A stretch of DNA of 64,000 bases from JABDCI01 sp964475835 (GTDB lineage Bacteria; Verrucomicrobiota; Verrucomicrobiia; JABWAM01): NCBI GenBank assembly GCA_964475835.1, contig CAYYYL010000011.1:1-64000 (forward strand). Direction: 5' to 3'. This document shows, in pieces, positions 51,661 through 58,343 of the stretch. Made by a program: the position numbers and the translations under genes. How positions within the stretch are numbered: the stretch's first letter is position 1; each line of letters starts with the position of its first letter. The notes below the pieces were generated by a model, which saw nothing but the letters and a program-made list of their open reading frames with translations, ran no database searches and was not told the DNA's origin.

Positions 51661-52191
51661 ATGACCACCATCCTCAACACCGATGCCATGCAACGGGCGC
51701 TCTCCCGCATGGCCCATGAAATTCTCGAGCACCACGATTCCATCGACCGGCTTGCTCTCCTTGGTCTTCAAACCCGTGGCGTCTTTCTTGCCCGGCGCCT
51801 CTCCCGAAAGATTTTTGAGATCACCGGGCGTGAGGTTCCCACCGGATCCATCGACATCTCGATGTACCGGGATGACCTCGACCTTCGCGGGGCCCCTCCG
51901 ACTGTCAAAAACACGGACATCCCCTTCGATCTGAACGATCGCCAGATCGTCCTCGTCGACGATGTCCTTTTCACCGGACGCTCCGCCCGCGCCGCCATGG
52001 ATGCCCTGACCGACTTCGGACGGCCCCGGCGCATCCAGCTGGCAGTCCTCATCGACCGCGGCCACCGCGAACTACCCATCCGCGCCGATTACGTGGGGAA
52101 AAACGTCCCCACCTCAAAAAAAGAAAATATCCACGTCCGCATGAAGGAGGAGGATGGAGAAGACGTGGTGACCCTACAAAAGGAACTCTAG
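51661..52191 (+). CDS. pyrR: PyrR: pyrimidine regulatory protein / uracil phosphoribosyltransferase
   Basis: 176 residues from ATG 51661. A type I phosphoribosyltransferase with LLGLQTRGVFLARRL, the PRPP loop IVLVDDVLFTGRSARAAMDAL (positions about 95-115), GRPRRIQLAVLIDRGHRELP and ADYVGKNVPTS, all PyrR-specific. PyrR binds pyr mRNA and alters attenuation in response to UMP, and has some UPRTase activity. It is directly upstream of pyrB (63 bases). I did not find a clear PyrR-binding loop or attenuator in the leader or in the pyrR-pyrB gap. Confidence 0.94.
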   Translation: MTTILNTDAMQRALSRMAHEILEHHDSIDRLALLGLQTRGVFLARRLSRKIFEITGREVPTGSIDISMYRDDLDLRGAPPTVKNTDIPFDLNDRQIVLVDDVLFTGRSARAAMDALTDFGRPRRIQLAVLIDRGHRELPIRADYVGKNVPTSKKENIHVRMKEEDGEDVVTLQKEL

Positions 52192-52254
52192 GGATCAGCC
52201 TTGAGTCTCCAACCCCGCATTCCCACGGATAACCGACAACAAAAACTGCCCCCC

Positions 52255-53199
52255 ATGGCCTGGACCCGCAAACATCTCCTTACGATCGAGGAACTCAGCG
52301 CCGAGGAAATCACCCTCGTCCTCGACACCGCCGCCTCGTTCAAGGAGGTCTCCACGCGAACGATCAAGAAGGTCCCTGCCCTACGCGGGAAAACGGTGGT
52401 CAGCCTCTTCATGGAGCCCAGCACACGGACCCGGGTCTCCTTCGAACTCGCCGCCAAGCGCCTCTCCGCCGATACCCTCAGCATCACCGCCCAAGCCTCC
52501 AGCATCACCAAGGGCGAAACCCTCAAGGACACCGCCCGAAATATCGAGGCCATGAACGCGGACTTCGTTGTCCTTCGCCACTCCGCCGCAGGATCCCCCC
52601 GTTTTCTGGCGGAACGCCTCCACGCAAGCATCGTCAACGCAGGGGATGGCGCCCACGAGCATCCCACCCAGGCCCTTCTCGACACCTTCACCATCCGCGA
52701 AAAGCTTGGCCGGGTCGCCGGATTGAATGTCCTGATCCTGGGCGACATCCTCTTCAGCCGCGTGGCACGCTCCAACATCTGGGCCCTCACCAAGCTCGGC
52801 GCAAACGTCACCCTCTGCGGCCCCACCACCCTCGTTCCATCAGTCTTCAAGGAACTCGGCGTCCGGATCACGAACAACATCGATGAAGCCATCCGGGAAG
52901 CCGATGTGATCAACCTCCTTCGCATTCAACACGAACGGCAACGAAAGAGCTTCTTTCCCAGCATCGGAGAGTACAAATCCATGTTCGGCCTCACCCAGGA
53001 ACGTTTTCGAACCGCCAAACCTGAGGTGCTCATCATGCATCCCGGCCCCATCAACCGCGGAGTCGAAATCGCAAGCGAAGTGGCGGACTCCCCACGCAGC
53101 GTCATCCTCGAACAGGTCACCAATGGCCTCGCCGTGCGCATGGCCGTTCTCTTTCTCCTCAACGGAGTCCAGTCCCCCGTCGGCGAATCCACAGCCTGA
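52255..53199 (+). CDS. pyrB: Aspartate carbamoyltransferase catalytic subunit
   Basis: 314 residues from ATG 52255. The carbamoyl-phosphate site is FMEPSTRTRVSFELAAKRL (about 50-68), preceded by GKTVVSLF, then ITKGETLKDTARNIEAM with the substrate loop Lys. GDGAHEHPTQALLDTF and ILGDILFSRVARSN serve aspartate and the domain interface, and HPGPINRGVEI closes the site. It makes N-carbamoyl-aspartate for pyrimidine synthesis. pyrC and pyrI are not adjacent. The upstream TTG at 52201 is rejected because it adds a Pro/Gln-rich leader without homology. Confidence 0.95.
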   Translation: MAWTRKHLLTIEELSAEEITLVLDTAASFKEVSTRTIKKVPALRGKTVVSLFMEPSTRTRVSFELAAKRLSADTLSITAQASSITKGETLKDTARNIEAMNADFVVLRHSAAGSPRFLAERLHASIVNAGDGAHEHPTQALLDTFTIREKLGRVAGLNVLILGDILFSRVARSNIWALTKLGANVTLCGPTTLVPSVFKELGVRITNNIDEAIREADVINLLRIQHERQRKSFFPSIGEYKSMFGLTQERFRTAKPEVLIMHPGPINRGVEIASEVADSPRSVILEQVTNGLAVRMAVLFLLNGVQSPVGESTA

Positions 53200-53267
53200 C
53201 AGATCGTCCAGCCCATCCCGTTCCGCATTGACCCCCGCGAGGTTTGAAGGTTGAATGGAACTCCCAC

Positions 53268-54299
53268 ATGACTGTTCCCGCCTCTCCCTCCACCCCCTCA
53301 GTTGCCCAGCAATCCGCTCTGAACGACCTGCTGCCGGCGATCCGGGCTCACTTCAGCGAATCGAACGCCCCGGACACCTACGCAGGGGATTGGTCCTGGG
53401 AAAAGATCAATCACGGAGGTTCCGATCGCGAGTTCTATCGCGTTGCACGCGAATCAGAAAAGTGGATCGTGATGCACTACTCCCCCGCCCGGGAGGAAAA
53501 CAGTCTCTACGCGGACATTGCCGCTTTTCTACGCAAACTTGGAGTCAACATCCCCCGACTTCTTCATCATGACCCCGACAACCATCTCATCGTGGTTGAG
53601 GATCTCGGCGAAGTCAGTCTTCACACCGTTTTTCACAAAAACCCCGCCGCACCCGAAGTGGAGGCTTTATATGCGAAAGCCCTGGATCAGGTGAATCTCC
53701 TTCACCGCCAGACCCAGGCCCCCGTGAAAACGATGCCCGGCTTTGACGAAAAACTTTATCGCTGGGAACGAACCTACTTCTTCGACAATCTAGTCGAGCG
53801 TTTCGCAGGCATCCAGCTCCCCCCCGATGAGCGCGCTGAAATCGAAATCGAATGCGAACGACGCGCCCAGGAACTCCTTAAGGAACCGCTCTGTCTCATT
53901 CACCGGGATTTTCAATCCCAGAATCTCATGATCCGGGATGGAGATGTCTGGTTGATCGATTTTCAAGGCATGCGCTCCGGTCACGCCGCCTACGATGTCG
54001 CCTCCCTTCTCTACGATCCCTACGTGCATCTCACCCCGCAACAGAGGCATTCGCTGTTGAAACACTACATCTCCATCAGTCATCACGACACCCGGTTCGA
54101 AGAAATGTTCTATCGTGCCGCGGTGCAACGCCTCATGCAGGCCCTGGGAGCCTACGGATTCCTCGGCCTCGCCAGGGACAAGAAATCCTTTCTCCAACAC
54201 ATTCCCCAGGGACTTCAAAATCTGACCCAGGCCCTGGCTCAGATCGACTCCTCTCCTCATACCCTCCGTCTGCTTCGTCAGATCGAGCATCGCCGGTAA
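53268..54299 (+). CDS. Aminoglycoside phosphotransferase-fold kinase, AmgK-like
   Basis: 343 residues from ATG 53268. A small-kinase fold with GGSDREFYRV (P-loop), VVEDLGEVSLHTVF (hinge), LIHRDFQSQNLMIRDG (catalytic HxDxxxxN) and LIDFQGMRSGHAAYDVASLL (DFG-equivalent Asp). This set and order match AmgK, the anomeric MurNAc/GlcNAc kinase of cell-wall recycling, better than antibiotic kinases; MurU is not next to it. Substrate assignment is inference. It begins 68 bases after pyrB. Confidence 0.8.
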   Translation: MTVPASPSTPSVAQQSALNDLLPAIRAHFSESNAPDTYAGDWSWEKINHGGSDREFYRVARESEKWIVMHYSPAREENSLYADIAAFLRKLGVNIPRLLHHDPDNHLIVVEDLGEVSLHTVFHKNPAAPEVEALYAKALDQVNLLHRQTQAPVKTMPGFDEKLYRWERTYFFDNLVERFAGIQLPPDERAEIEIECERRAQELLKEPLCLIHRDFQSQNLMIRDGDVWLIDFQGMRSGHAAYDVASLLYDPYVHLTPQQRHSLLKHYISISHHDTRFEEMFYRAAVQRLMQALGAYGFLGLARDKKSFLQHIPQGLQNLTQALAQIDSSPHTLRLLRQIEHRR

Positions 54300-54318
54300 C
54301 CCCTCCCATCAGAGTTCG

Positions 54319-55095
54319 GTGCGCATGGAACGCAGGACTTTTCAATCCGGAGAGTGGATCCTCAAGCAGGGGGATCCCGGCAGCAATGCCTACCGTGTTC
54401 TCAGCGGTCAGGTCGAAGTCATCCTTCACCGGGACAACCAAACCATTTCCCTCGCCGTGCTTGGACCCGGGGAGATTTTCGGCGAGATGGGAATGATCGA
54501 CGACAAACCCCGTTCAGCATCCGTTCGCGCCATGGAGACCGCGGAAGTGGAAATGGTCTCCCCTCAGGAATTCAACACCTGCATCCTGACCAACCCCCAG
54601 AAACTCGTTCCCTACCTCAAATCATTTTTCGAACGACTCCGCCGCAGTAACGAACACTTCAACCCCCTGAGCGCCCGCTCCACACCCGCCGCGGCGCGAA
54701 AAAATCCACCCCCCGAACCTGAGAACGTTCATTTGAAAGCGGCGACCGAACACCTCCGGCAGAGAATCCTGAAATCCGAGTTCGTGGCACGAAAATTTCC
54801 ATTTCGCATGGGGCGCTGGTCGGATGACTTTCAATCCGACGTTTTCATTTCCAATGATCTCTTCATTCGCGACGAATTCCCCTACCAGATTTCACGCAAT
54901 CACTGTGCCATTGAACGCGAGGGGCTGCAGTTCTATATCCTAGATCGTGGAAGCGCCCTCGGCACAACGGTCAATGGAGTCCACATCGGAGGGAAAGGGG
55001 GAGACACGGTCGCCCCACTTCGTTCGGGTGAAAATGAATTGCGACTCGGAGGTGAAACCAGCCCCTACCTGTTTCACCTCACCCTGAACACCTGA
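54319..55095 (+). CDS. Cyclic-nucleotide-binding plus FHA domain protein
   Basis: 258 residues. A cNMP-type beta-roll (about 1-115) with LKQGDPGSNAYRVLSGQVEV and GPGEIFGEMGMIDDKPRSAS, a Pro-rich linker (about 118-140), then an FHA domain (about 155-255) with FRMGRWSDDF, ISRNHCAIER and YILDRGSALGTTVNG, the phosphothreonine-binding loops. FHA domains dock phospho-Thr peptides, so this could link a nucleotide signal to a Ser/Thr kinase pathway. No such kinase is seen here. GTG 54319 and ATG 54325 are both possible starts. Nothing resembling a DNA-binding domain is present. Confidence 0.87.
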   Translation: MRMERRTFQSGEWILKQGDPGSNAYRVLSGQVEVILHRDNQTISLAVLGPGEIFGEMGMIDDKPRSASVRAMETAEVEMVSPQEFNTCILTNPQKLVPYLKSFFERLRRSNEHFNPLSARSTPAAARKNPPPEPENVHLKAATEHLRQRILKSEFVARKFPFRMGRWSDDFQSDVFISNDLFIRDEFPYQISRNHCAIEREGLQFYILDRGSALGTTVNGVHIGGKGGDTVAPLRSGENELRLGGETSPYLFHLTLNT

Positions 55096-55161
55096 ACCCC
55101 ATCCATTCATGAAAACGACGCATTGCGTTCCCTCCACCTTCAGGCAAAATATCATCACCCT

Positions 55162-56004
55162 ATGATCAAGACCATTCTCCTCTGCGTCGACGGTTCAAAA
55201 TATTCCGAGACCGCCACTCGAACCGCGGCCTGGCTGACAAAAAAACTCAAACTCCAGCTCCGTGTGCTCAGCGTCTCCGATTCCCGACTGCTCGAAGGTC
55301 CCTGGCTGGCCGATCTCTCCGGCCTTACGGGCGCCCAACCCTTCCAGGCACTGGCTCCCCAGATGCGCGAGCTCTACGATCGGAAGGCCCGTTCCACCGC
55401 TGAAAGCGCGGCCGCTCTCGCTCGCAAGGAGGGTGCCGCCTGCGAATCCGAAACGCGTCATGGCATTCTGGTGGATGAAATTCTTCAGGCCGAGCGCACC
55501 GCTGAACTCGTGGTCATGGGACAAAAAGGCGAGGGTTTCGAAGCCACCGGGGAATGGCTGGGCTCCAATGTCGAACGCGTCATTCGCAAATCCATCAAGC
55601 CCTGTCTGATCACCCCCCCGGAATTCCGCCCGATTCAATCCATTCTCGCCGCCTATGATGGAAGCGAACACGCCAACCGGGCCCTCTACAGCGGCGTCGA
55701 ACTGGCCAAGTCCTTGAAATGCAAACTCATCATTCTTGCCGTGGAAAACTCCTCCGACGAGGAGGAGAAGTCCTGGGCCCTCAAGGAAGCCCTGGAAATC
55801 GCTGAAAAACAGGGCGTGCACGCCACCCCCATGGCCCTGCACGGCACTCCCGAGGAAAAAATCCTGGAGATTGCCGCCCGGGAAAATTGCGACCTGATCG
55901 TGATGGGCGCCTACGGACACACCCGTCTGCGGGAACTTGTGCTGGGAAGCGTCACCAGTCACGTCATCCGTAAAAGCCAGATTGCCGTGCTGCTCGCGCG
56001 ATAA
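55162..56004 (+). CDS. Tandem universal stress protein
   Basis: 280 residues from ATG 55162, two UspA domains (about 1-150 and 165-280). The first begins IKTILLCVDGSKYSETA and has GQKGEGFEATGEWLGSNVER; the second begins SILAAYDGSEHANRAL and has GAYGHTRLRELVLGSVTSH. The second carries a clean G-x2-G-x9-G-S/T ATP-binding motif, the first a looser one. Tandem Usp proteins respond to starvation and redox or metal stress; the ligand here is unknown. It follows the cNMP-FHA gene by 66 bases on the same strand. Confidence 0.92.
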   Translation: MIKTILLCVDGSKYSETATRTAAWLTKKLKLQLRVLSVSDSRLLEGPWLADLSGLTGAQPFQALAPQMRELYDRKARSTAESAAALARKEGAACESETRHGILVDEILQAERTAELVVMGQKGEGFEATGEWLGSNVERVIRKSIKPCLITPPEFRPIQSILAAYDGSEHANRALYSGVELAKSLKCKLIILAVENSSDEEEKSWALKEALEIAEKQGVHATPMALHGTPEEKILEIAARENCDLIVMGAYGHTRLRELVLGSVTSHVIRKSQIAVLLAR

Positions 56005-56036
56005 ATAAACTCATCGCCCGCGACTCATGCTTTTCA

Positions 56037-56102
56037 TAGGGGTAGGGCGCGACCGCCGGGCGCGCCGATAAGACGGGTGGCCCAGCGGTCCACCCCTACC
56101 TG
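56037..56102. repeat. GC-rich palindromic repeat, GGGGTAGG family
   Basis: AGGGGTAGGGCGCG...CGCGCC on the left faces GGTGGCCCAGCGGTCCACC and CCCCTACC on the right. It contains two small hairpins (GGCGCG/CGCGCC type and GGTGG/CCACC). It separates the stress protein from the convergent small basic gene. I see no second copy in this window. Confidence 0.6.
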
Positions 56103-56124
56103 CTGAAATCAGCAGACGACCGGC

Positions 56125-56223
56125 CTACTTCTTCTTTTTCGCGGCCTTGGAGGCTTTCTTCTTGCGCTTCAAATACGCTTTGCGACGCTGACGCTTGATG
56201 CCCTTGTTGTATTGCTTGCTCAT
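56125..56223 (-). CDS. 32-residue highly basic protein
   Basis: A complete small gene, ATG at 56223 to TAG at 56125. The product starts MSKQYNKGIKRQRRKAYLKR and ends in a Lys/Ala/Ser tail (KKKASKAAKKKK): about 60% Lys+Arg, no acidic residue and no Cys. Codon choice (AAG-rich, GCC, GGC, CGC) fits the genome and the frame fills the gap between repeats on both sides. Similar small basic proteins are known in Verrucomicrobiota and Chlamydiae, but I cannot name a family with confidence. Ribosome or nucleoid binding would suit the composition. Confidence 0.72.
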   Translation of the reverse strand: MSKQYNKGIKRQRRKAYLKRKKKASKAAKKKK

Positions 56224-56233
56224 AGGCAGATAG

Positions 56234-56432
56234 AAGACAGGAGACGGAAGGCAGAATCCAGAAAATTAAATGAAGGAGAAGACAGGAGATAGAAGACCGG
56301 AAACAGGAGATTCTTCGCTTCGCTCAGAATGACGGGTATCGATGTTTGAATTTCAATAACGTTTCAACTTCATCTTGAGGGAGTTGGAGAAGAAAACTCT
56401 CTCTGAATTCTGTCTCCCGTCTCCTGCCTTCC
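56234..56432. repeat. Word-type tags in inverted pair around a solo CTTCGC repeat arm
   Basis: GACAGGAGACGGAAGGCAG (56237-56255) and CTGTCTCCCGTCTCCTGCC (56410-56428) are imperfect inverted tags. Between them is another direct tag (GACAGGAGATAGAAG) and one arm of the CTTCGC repeat (56307-56333). No gene lies inside. The layout matches the tags around the S23 gene minus the gene, so this may be an emptied unit. Confidence 0.5.
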
Positions 56433-56448
56433 ACCTCCTTCCCGCGCC

Positions 56449-57702
56449 TCACCCAAATGGATGAAAGGCCGATGCGGGAACAGGCGGGGCCATGTCACCC
56501 GCGGAAATTTCCCGGACAATCTGAAGCCCCAGGAGAAGAATGGACACAATCGGAATCGCGAGAAACATGCCCCACGCACCCGCCACGCTCTCGCCCACCA
56601 GCACTGCGGTGATGACCAGCACGGGATGCAGATGGTGACTCCGCCCGTAGATGGTTGGAATGAAAATCAGATCGTCACACAATCGGCTCGCAACACAGAC
56701 ACCAAGGTATCCCAACGCGATGCTCGACGAGTTGTCCACCATGCCAACTGTAAGGATCAGTCCGAGCACGGTGTAGAGCGCCGGCCCAAGCAGGGGGATC
56801 GCATTCAATACAAACGCTATCAACCCGAGCACCATGGGAAACTTGGCTCCCACAAGATAACTCCCCACCCCCACCATGACGCCCACAAGACTGCAATCCA
56901 ACAGCATGCTCTGAAGATACGAATGCATGCGCCGGTTCAGTTCATAGGAAAATTTCAATGCAGGCTCAAAGTACCGATTGGGAATCCACTCGATCACGTT
57001 CTTTTTGAATTTCCGCCCATCCTTGAGCAGGAAAAAGGTGAAAAAGGAAATGAGAACCAGATTGAAAAAGAGGCTCGCCACCTGCTTGGCCATGTCAAAC
57101 GCCCGGGCCATGATCTGATGGAGAACAAAATTTTTGATATCCTCACTGAGGTTGCGTTTAGGAGATTCCTTCTTCAACTCCTCCCTGCCTGGACTTGATT
57201 CGGGAGGACGTGACGAAACGGCCGATCGGTCTTCCCCATCCGTTCCAGGCGCCATGAGGGACTCATCCCCCTCTATCCATCGTTTTAATAACGGCACCTC
57301 CTCCTCCGCACGGTTCACCACTTGACCAATCGCAGCTACAATTCGATTTTGAAAAATATCCAGGGTGACCTTCTCACGAATTTCCGCGCTCAATCCCAAC
57401 AAACGCAACCAGATCAAATAGATCAGAAAAAACACCCCCAGAAACACCAGCGCCGTTCCCGCCCAGCGACGAATGGAATTTTTCTCGAGAAAATCGACCA
57501 CGGGGTTGAGCAGATAGTAGAGTCCGACCGAAACAATGAGGGAGCTGAAGAGAATGGGAACCTCATGATAGAGGAGCCAGAGGATGCCGAGCGAAACAAC
57601 CGGAAGTCCAATCTTCACCCATTTGCTGAACCGTCGACCCTGAAAGACAACCGGATGAGGAAGATGATCCGCACGATCGATATGGAGATGACGTCCAGGC
57701 AT
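56449..57702 (-). CDS. AI-2E family transporter
   Basis: 417 residues with the eight-segment layout of the PF01594 family. Two or three segments come first (about 28-100), then a long hydrophilic loop (about 110-195). Here it is enlarged by an acidic/Ser/Pro insert around residue 150 (GTDGEDRSAVSSRPPESSPG). The conserved C-terminal membrane block has FFTFFLLKDG, IPLLGPALYTVLGL and DDLIFIPTIYGRS near the end. Members export AI-2 or act as Na+/H+ antiporters; the substrate is open. It is followed on the same strand by nothing for 225 bases except repeats. Confidence 0.87.
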   Translation of the reverse strand: MPGRHLHIDRADHLPHPVVFQGRRFSKWVKIGLPVVSLGILWLLYHEVPILFSSLIVSVGLYYLLNPVVDFLEKNSIRRWAGTALVFLGVFFLIYLIWLRLLGLSAEIREKVTLDIFQNRIVAAIGQVVNRAEEEVPLLKRWIEGDESLMAPGTDGEDRSAVSSRPPESSPGREELKKESPKRNLSEDIKNFVLHQIMARAFDMAKQVASLFFNLVLISFFTFFLLKDGRKFKKNVIEWIPNRYFEPALKFSYELNRRMHSYLQSMLLDCSLVGVMVGVGSYLVGAKFPMVLGLIAFVLNAIPLLGPALYTVLGLILTVGMVDNSSSIALGYLGVCVASRLCDDLIFIPTIYGRSHHLHPVLVITAVLVGESVAGAWGMFLAIPIVSILLLGLQIVREISAGDMAPPVPASAFHPFG

Positions 57703-57711
57703 TGGAAAACT

Positions 57712-58245
57712 TCAGCCCTGAATCAACTGCAGCATCGCACGCATGCGCATCCCCATCTGTTTGGAAAGCGCCAGAAGGATCTTCGACGCAAGCACGGGAC
57801 GATGCTTCATCAGATCAAACAGCTCCGTATGGTAAAACCCGAGCAACTCCGTTTTTTCCCCCGCTGTCGCCGTGGCGGAACGGCCACTCCCATCCACAAA
57901 ACTGACCTCCCCAAACACCTCTCCCGGCGGAAGCCGGGCCACCTTCCCCTTGCCCGAGGGATCCGCCTTGCCAATCACCACCTCCCCGCGCAACACCACA
58001 TACAACCCAAATCCAGGCTCACCCTCGTTGAAAATCGTTTCTCCCGCCGAAAAAGTTCGTTCGTGCAAAAGATGAAGCAAATCGATAAGTTCCTGCTCGT
58101 TGAGATCACCGAAGATGAATGTCCGCTTCAACAATTGAATGATCTCCCGCTGACGCGGGTCCAACCTCCGGAAAATCAGGGAAAGGATCGGTAAATGACG
58201 CGCCTTTGCAAGCAGGCCACGACCACGATGCGAAAAGGCAGACAT
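57712..58245 (-). CDS. Stand-alone cyclic-nucleotide-binding domain protein
   Basis: 177 residues. After a basic, membrane-proximal-like N-terminus (about 1-45) comes one cNMP-binding domain: FIFGDLNEQELIDLLHLLHE, FNEGEPGFGLYVVLRGEV and LPPGEVFGEVSFVDGSGRSA. The phosphate-cassette Arg/Ser (SGRSATA) is kept, so ligand binding is plausible. No effector domain follows. It lies 10 bases upstream of the AI-2E permease on the same strand, so it may regulate that transporter. It is the third cNMP-domain gene within 9 kb. Confidence 0.85.
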   Translation of the reverse strand: MSAFSHRGRGLLAKARHLPILSLIFRRLDPRQREIIQLLKRTFIFGDLNEQELIDLLHLLHERTFSAGETIFNEGEPGFGLYVVLRGEVVIGKADPSGKGKVARLPPGEVFGEVSFVDGSGRSATATAGEKTELLGFYHTELFDLMKHRPVLASKILLALSKQMGMRMRAMLQLIQG

Positions 58246-58306
58246 GCCTCTATACGACAGGAATCCTTCATCGAGTCAAGTTCCCCCTTTTCCTGCCGAT
58301 AAATTC

Positions 58307-58322
58307 GAGAAGGAGCCTTCTC
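58307..58322 (+). promoter_or_regulatory. Short palindrome upstream of the FecR-type gene
   Basis: GAGAAGG-AG-CCTTCTC, a perfect 7-bp inverted repeat 22 bases before the ATG. It could be an operator or a translational-control hairpin; it also sits where a Shine-Dalgarno-like AAGGAG (58310-58315) would be sequestered. Confidence 0.4.
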
Positions 58323-58343
58323 CTCATTTATACCCTTTGACTT

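Noticed and set aside
51661..52254. PyrR-dependent attenuator in the pyrR/pyrB region
   Set aside because: I looked for an anti-antiterminator plus terminator with T-run before pyrR and between pyrR and pyrB and saw none.
53268..54299. Antibiotic-resistance aminoglycoside kinase
   Set aside because: It has the general phosphotransferase fold but its motif order and housekeeping neighbourhood fit an AmgK-like sugar kinase; there is no mobile or resistance context.
56224..56448. CRISPR-like array (repeated GACAGGAGA words)
   Set aside because: Words vary in length, spacing and orientation; there are no constant repeats with unique spacers and no cas genes in the window.
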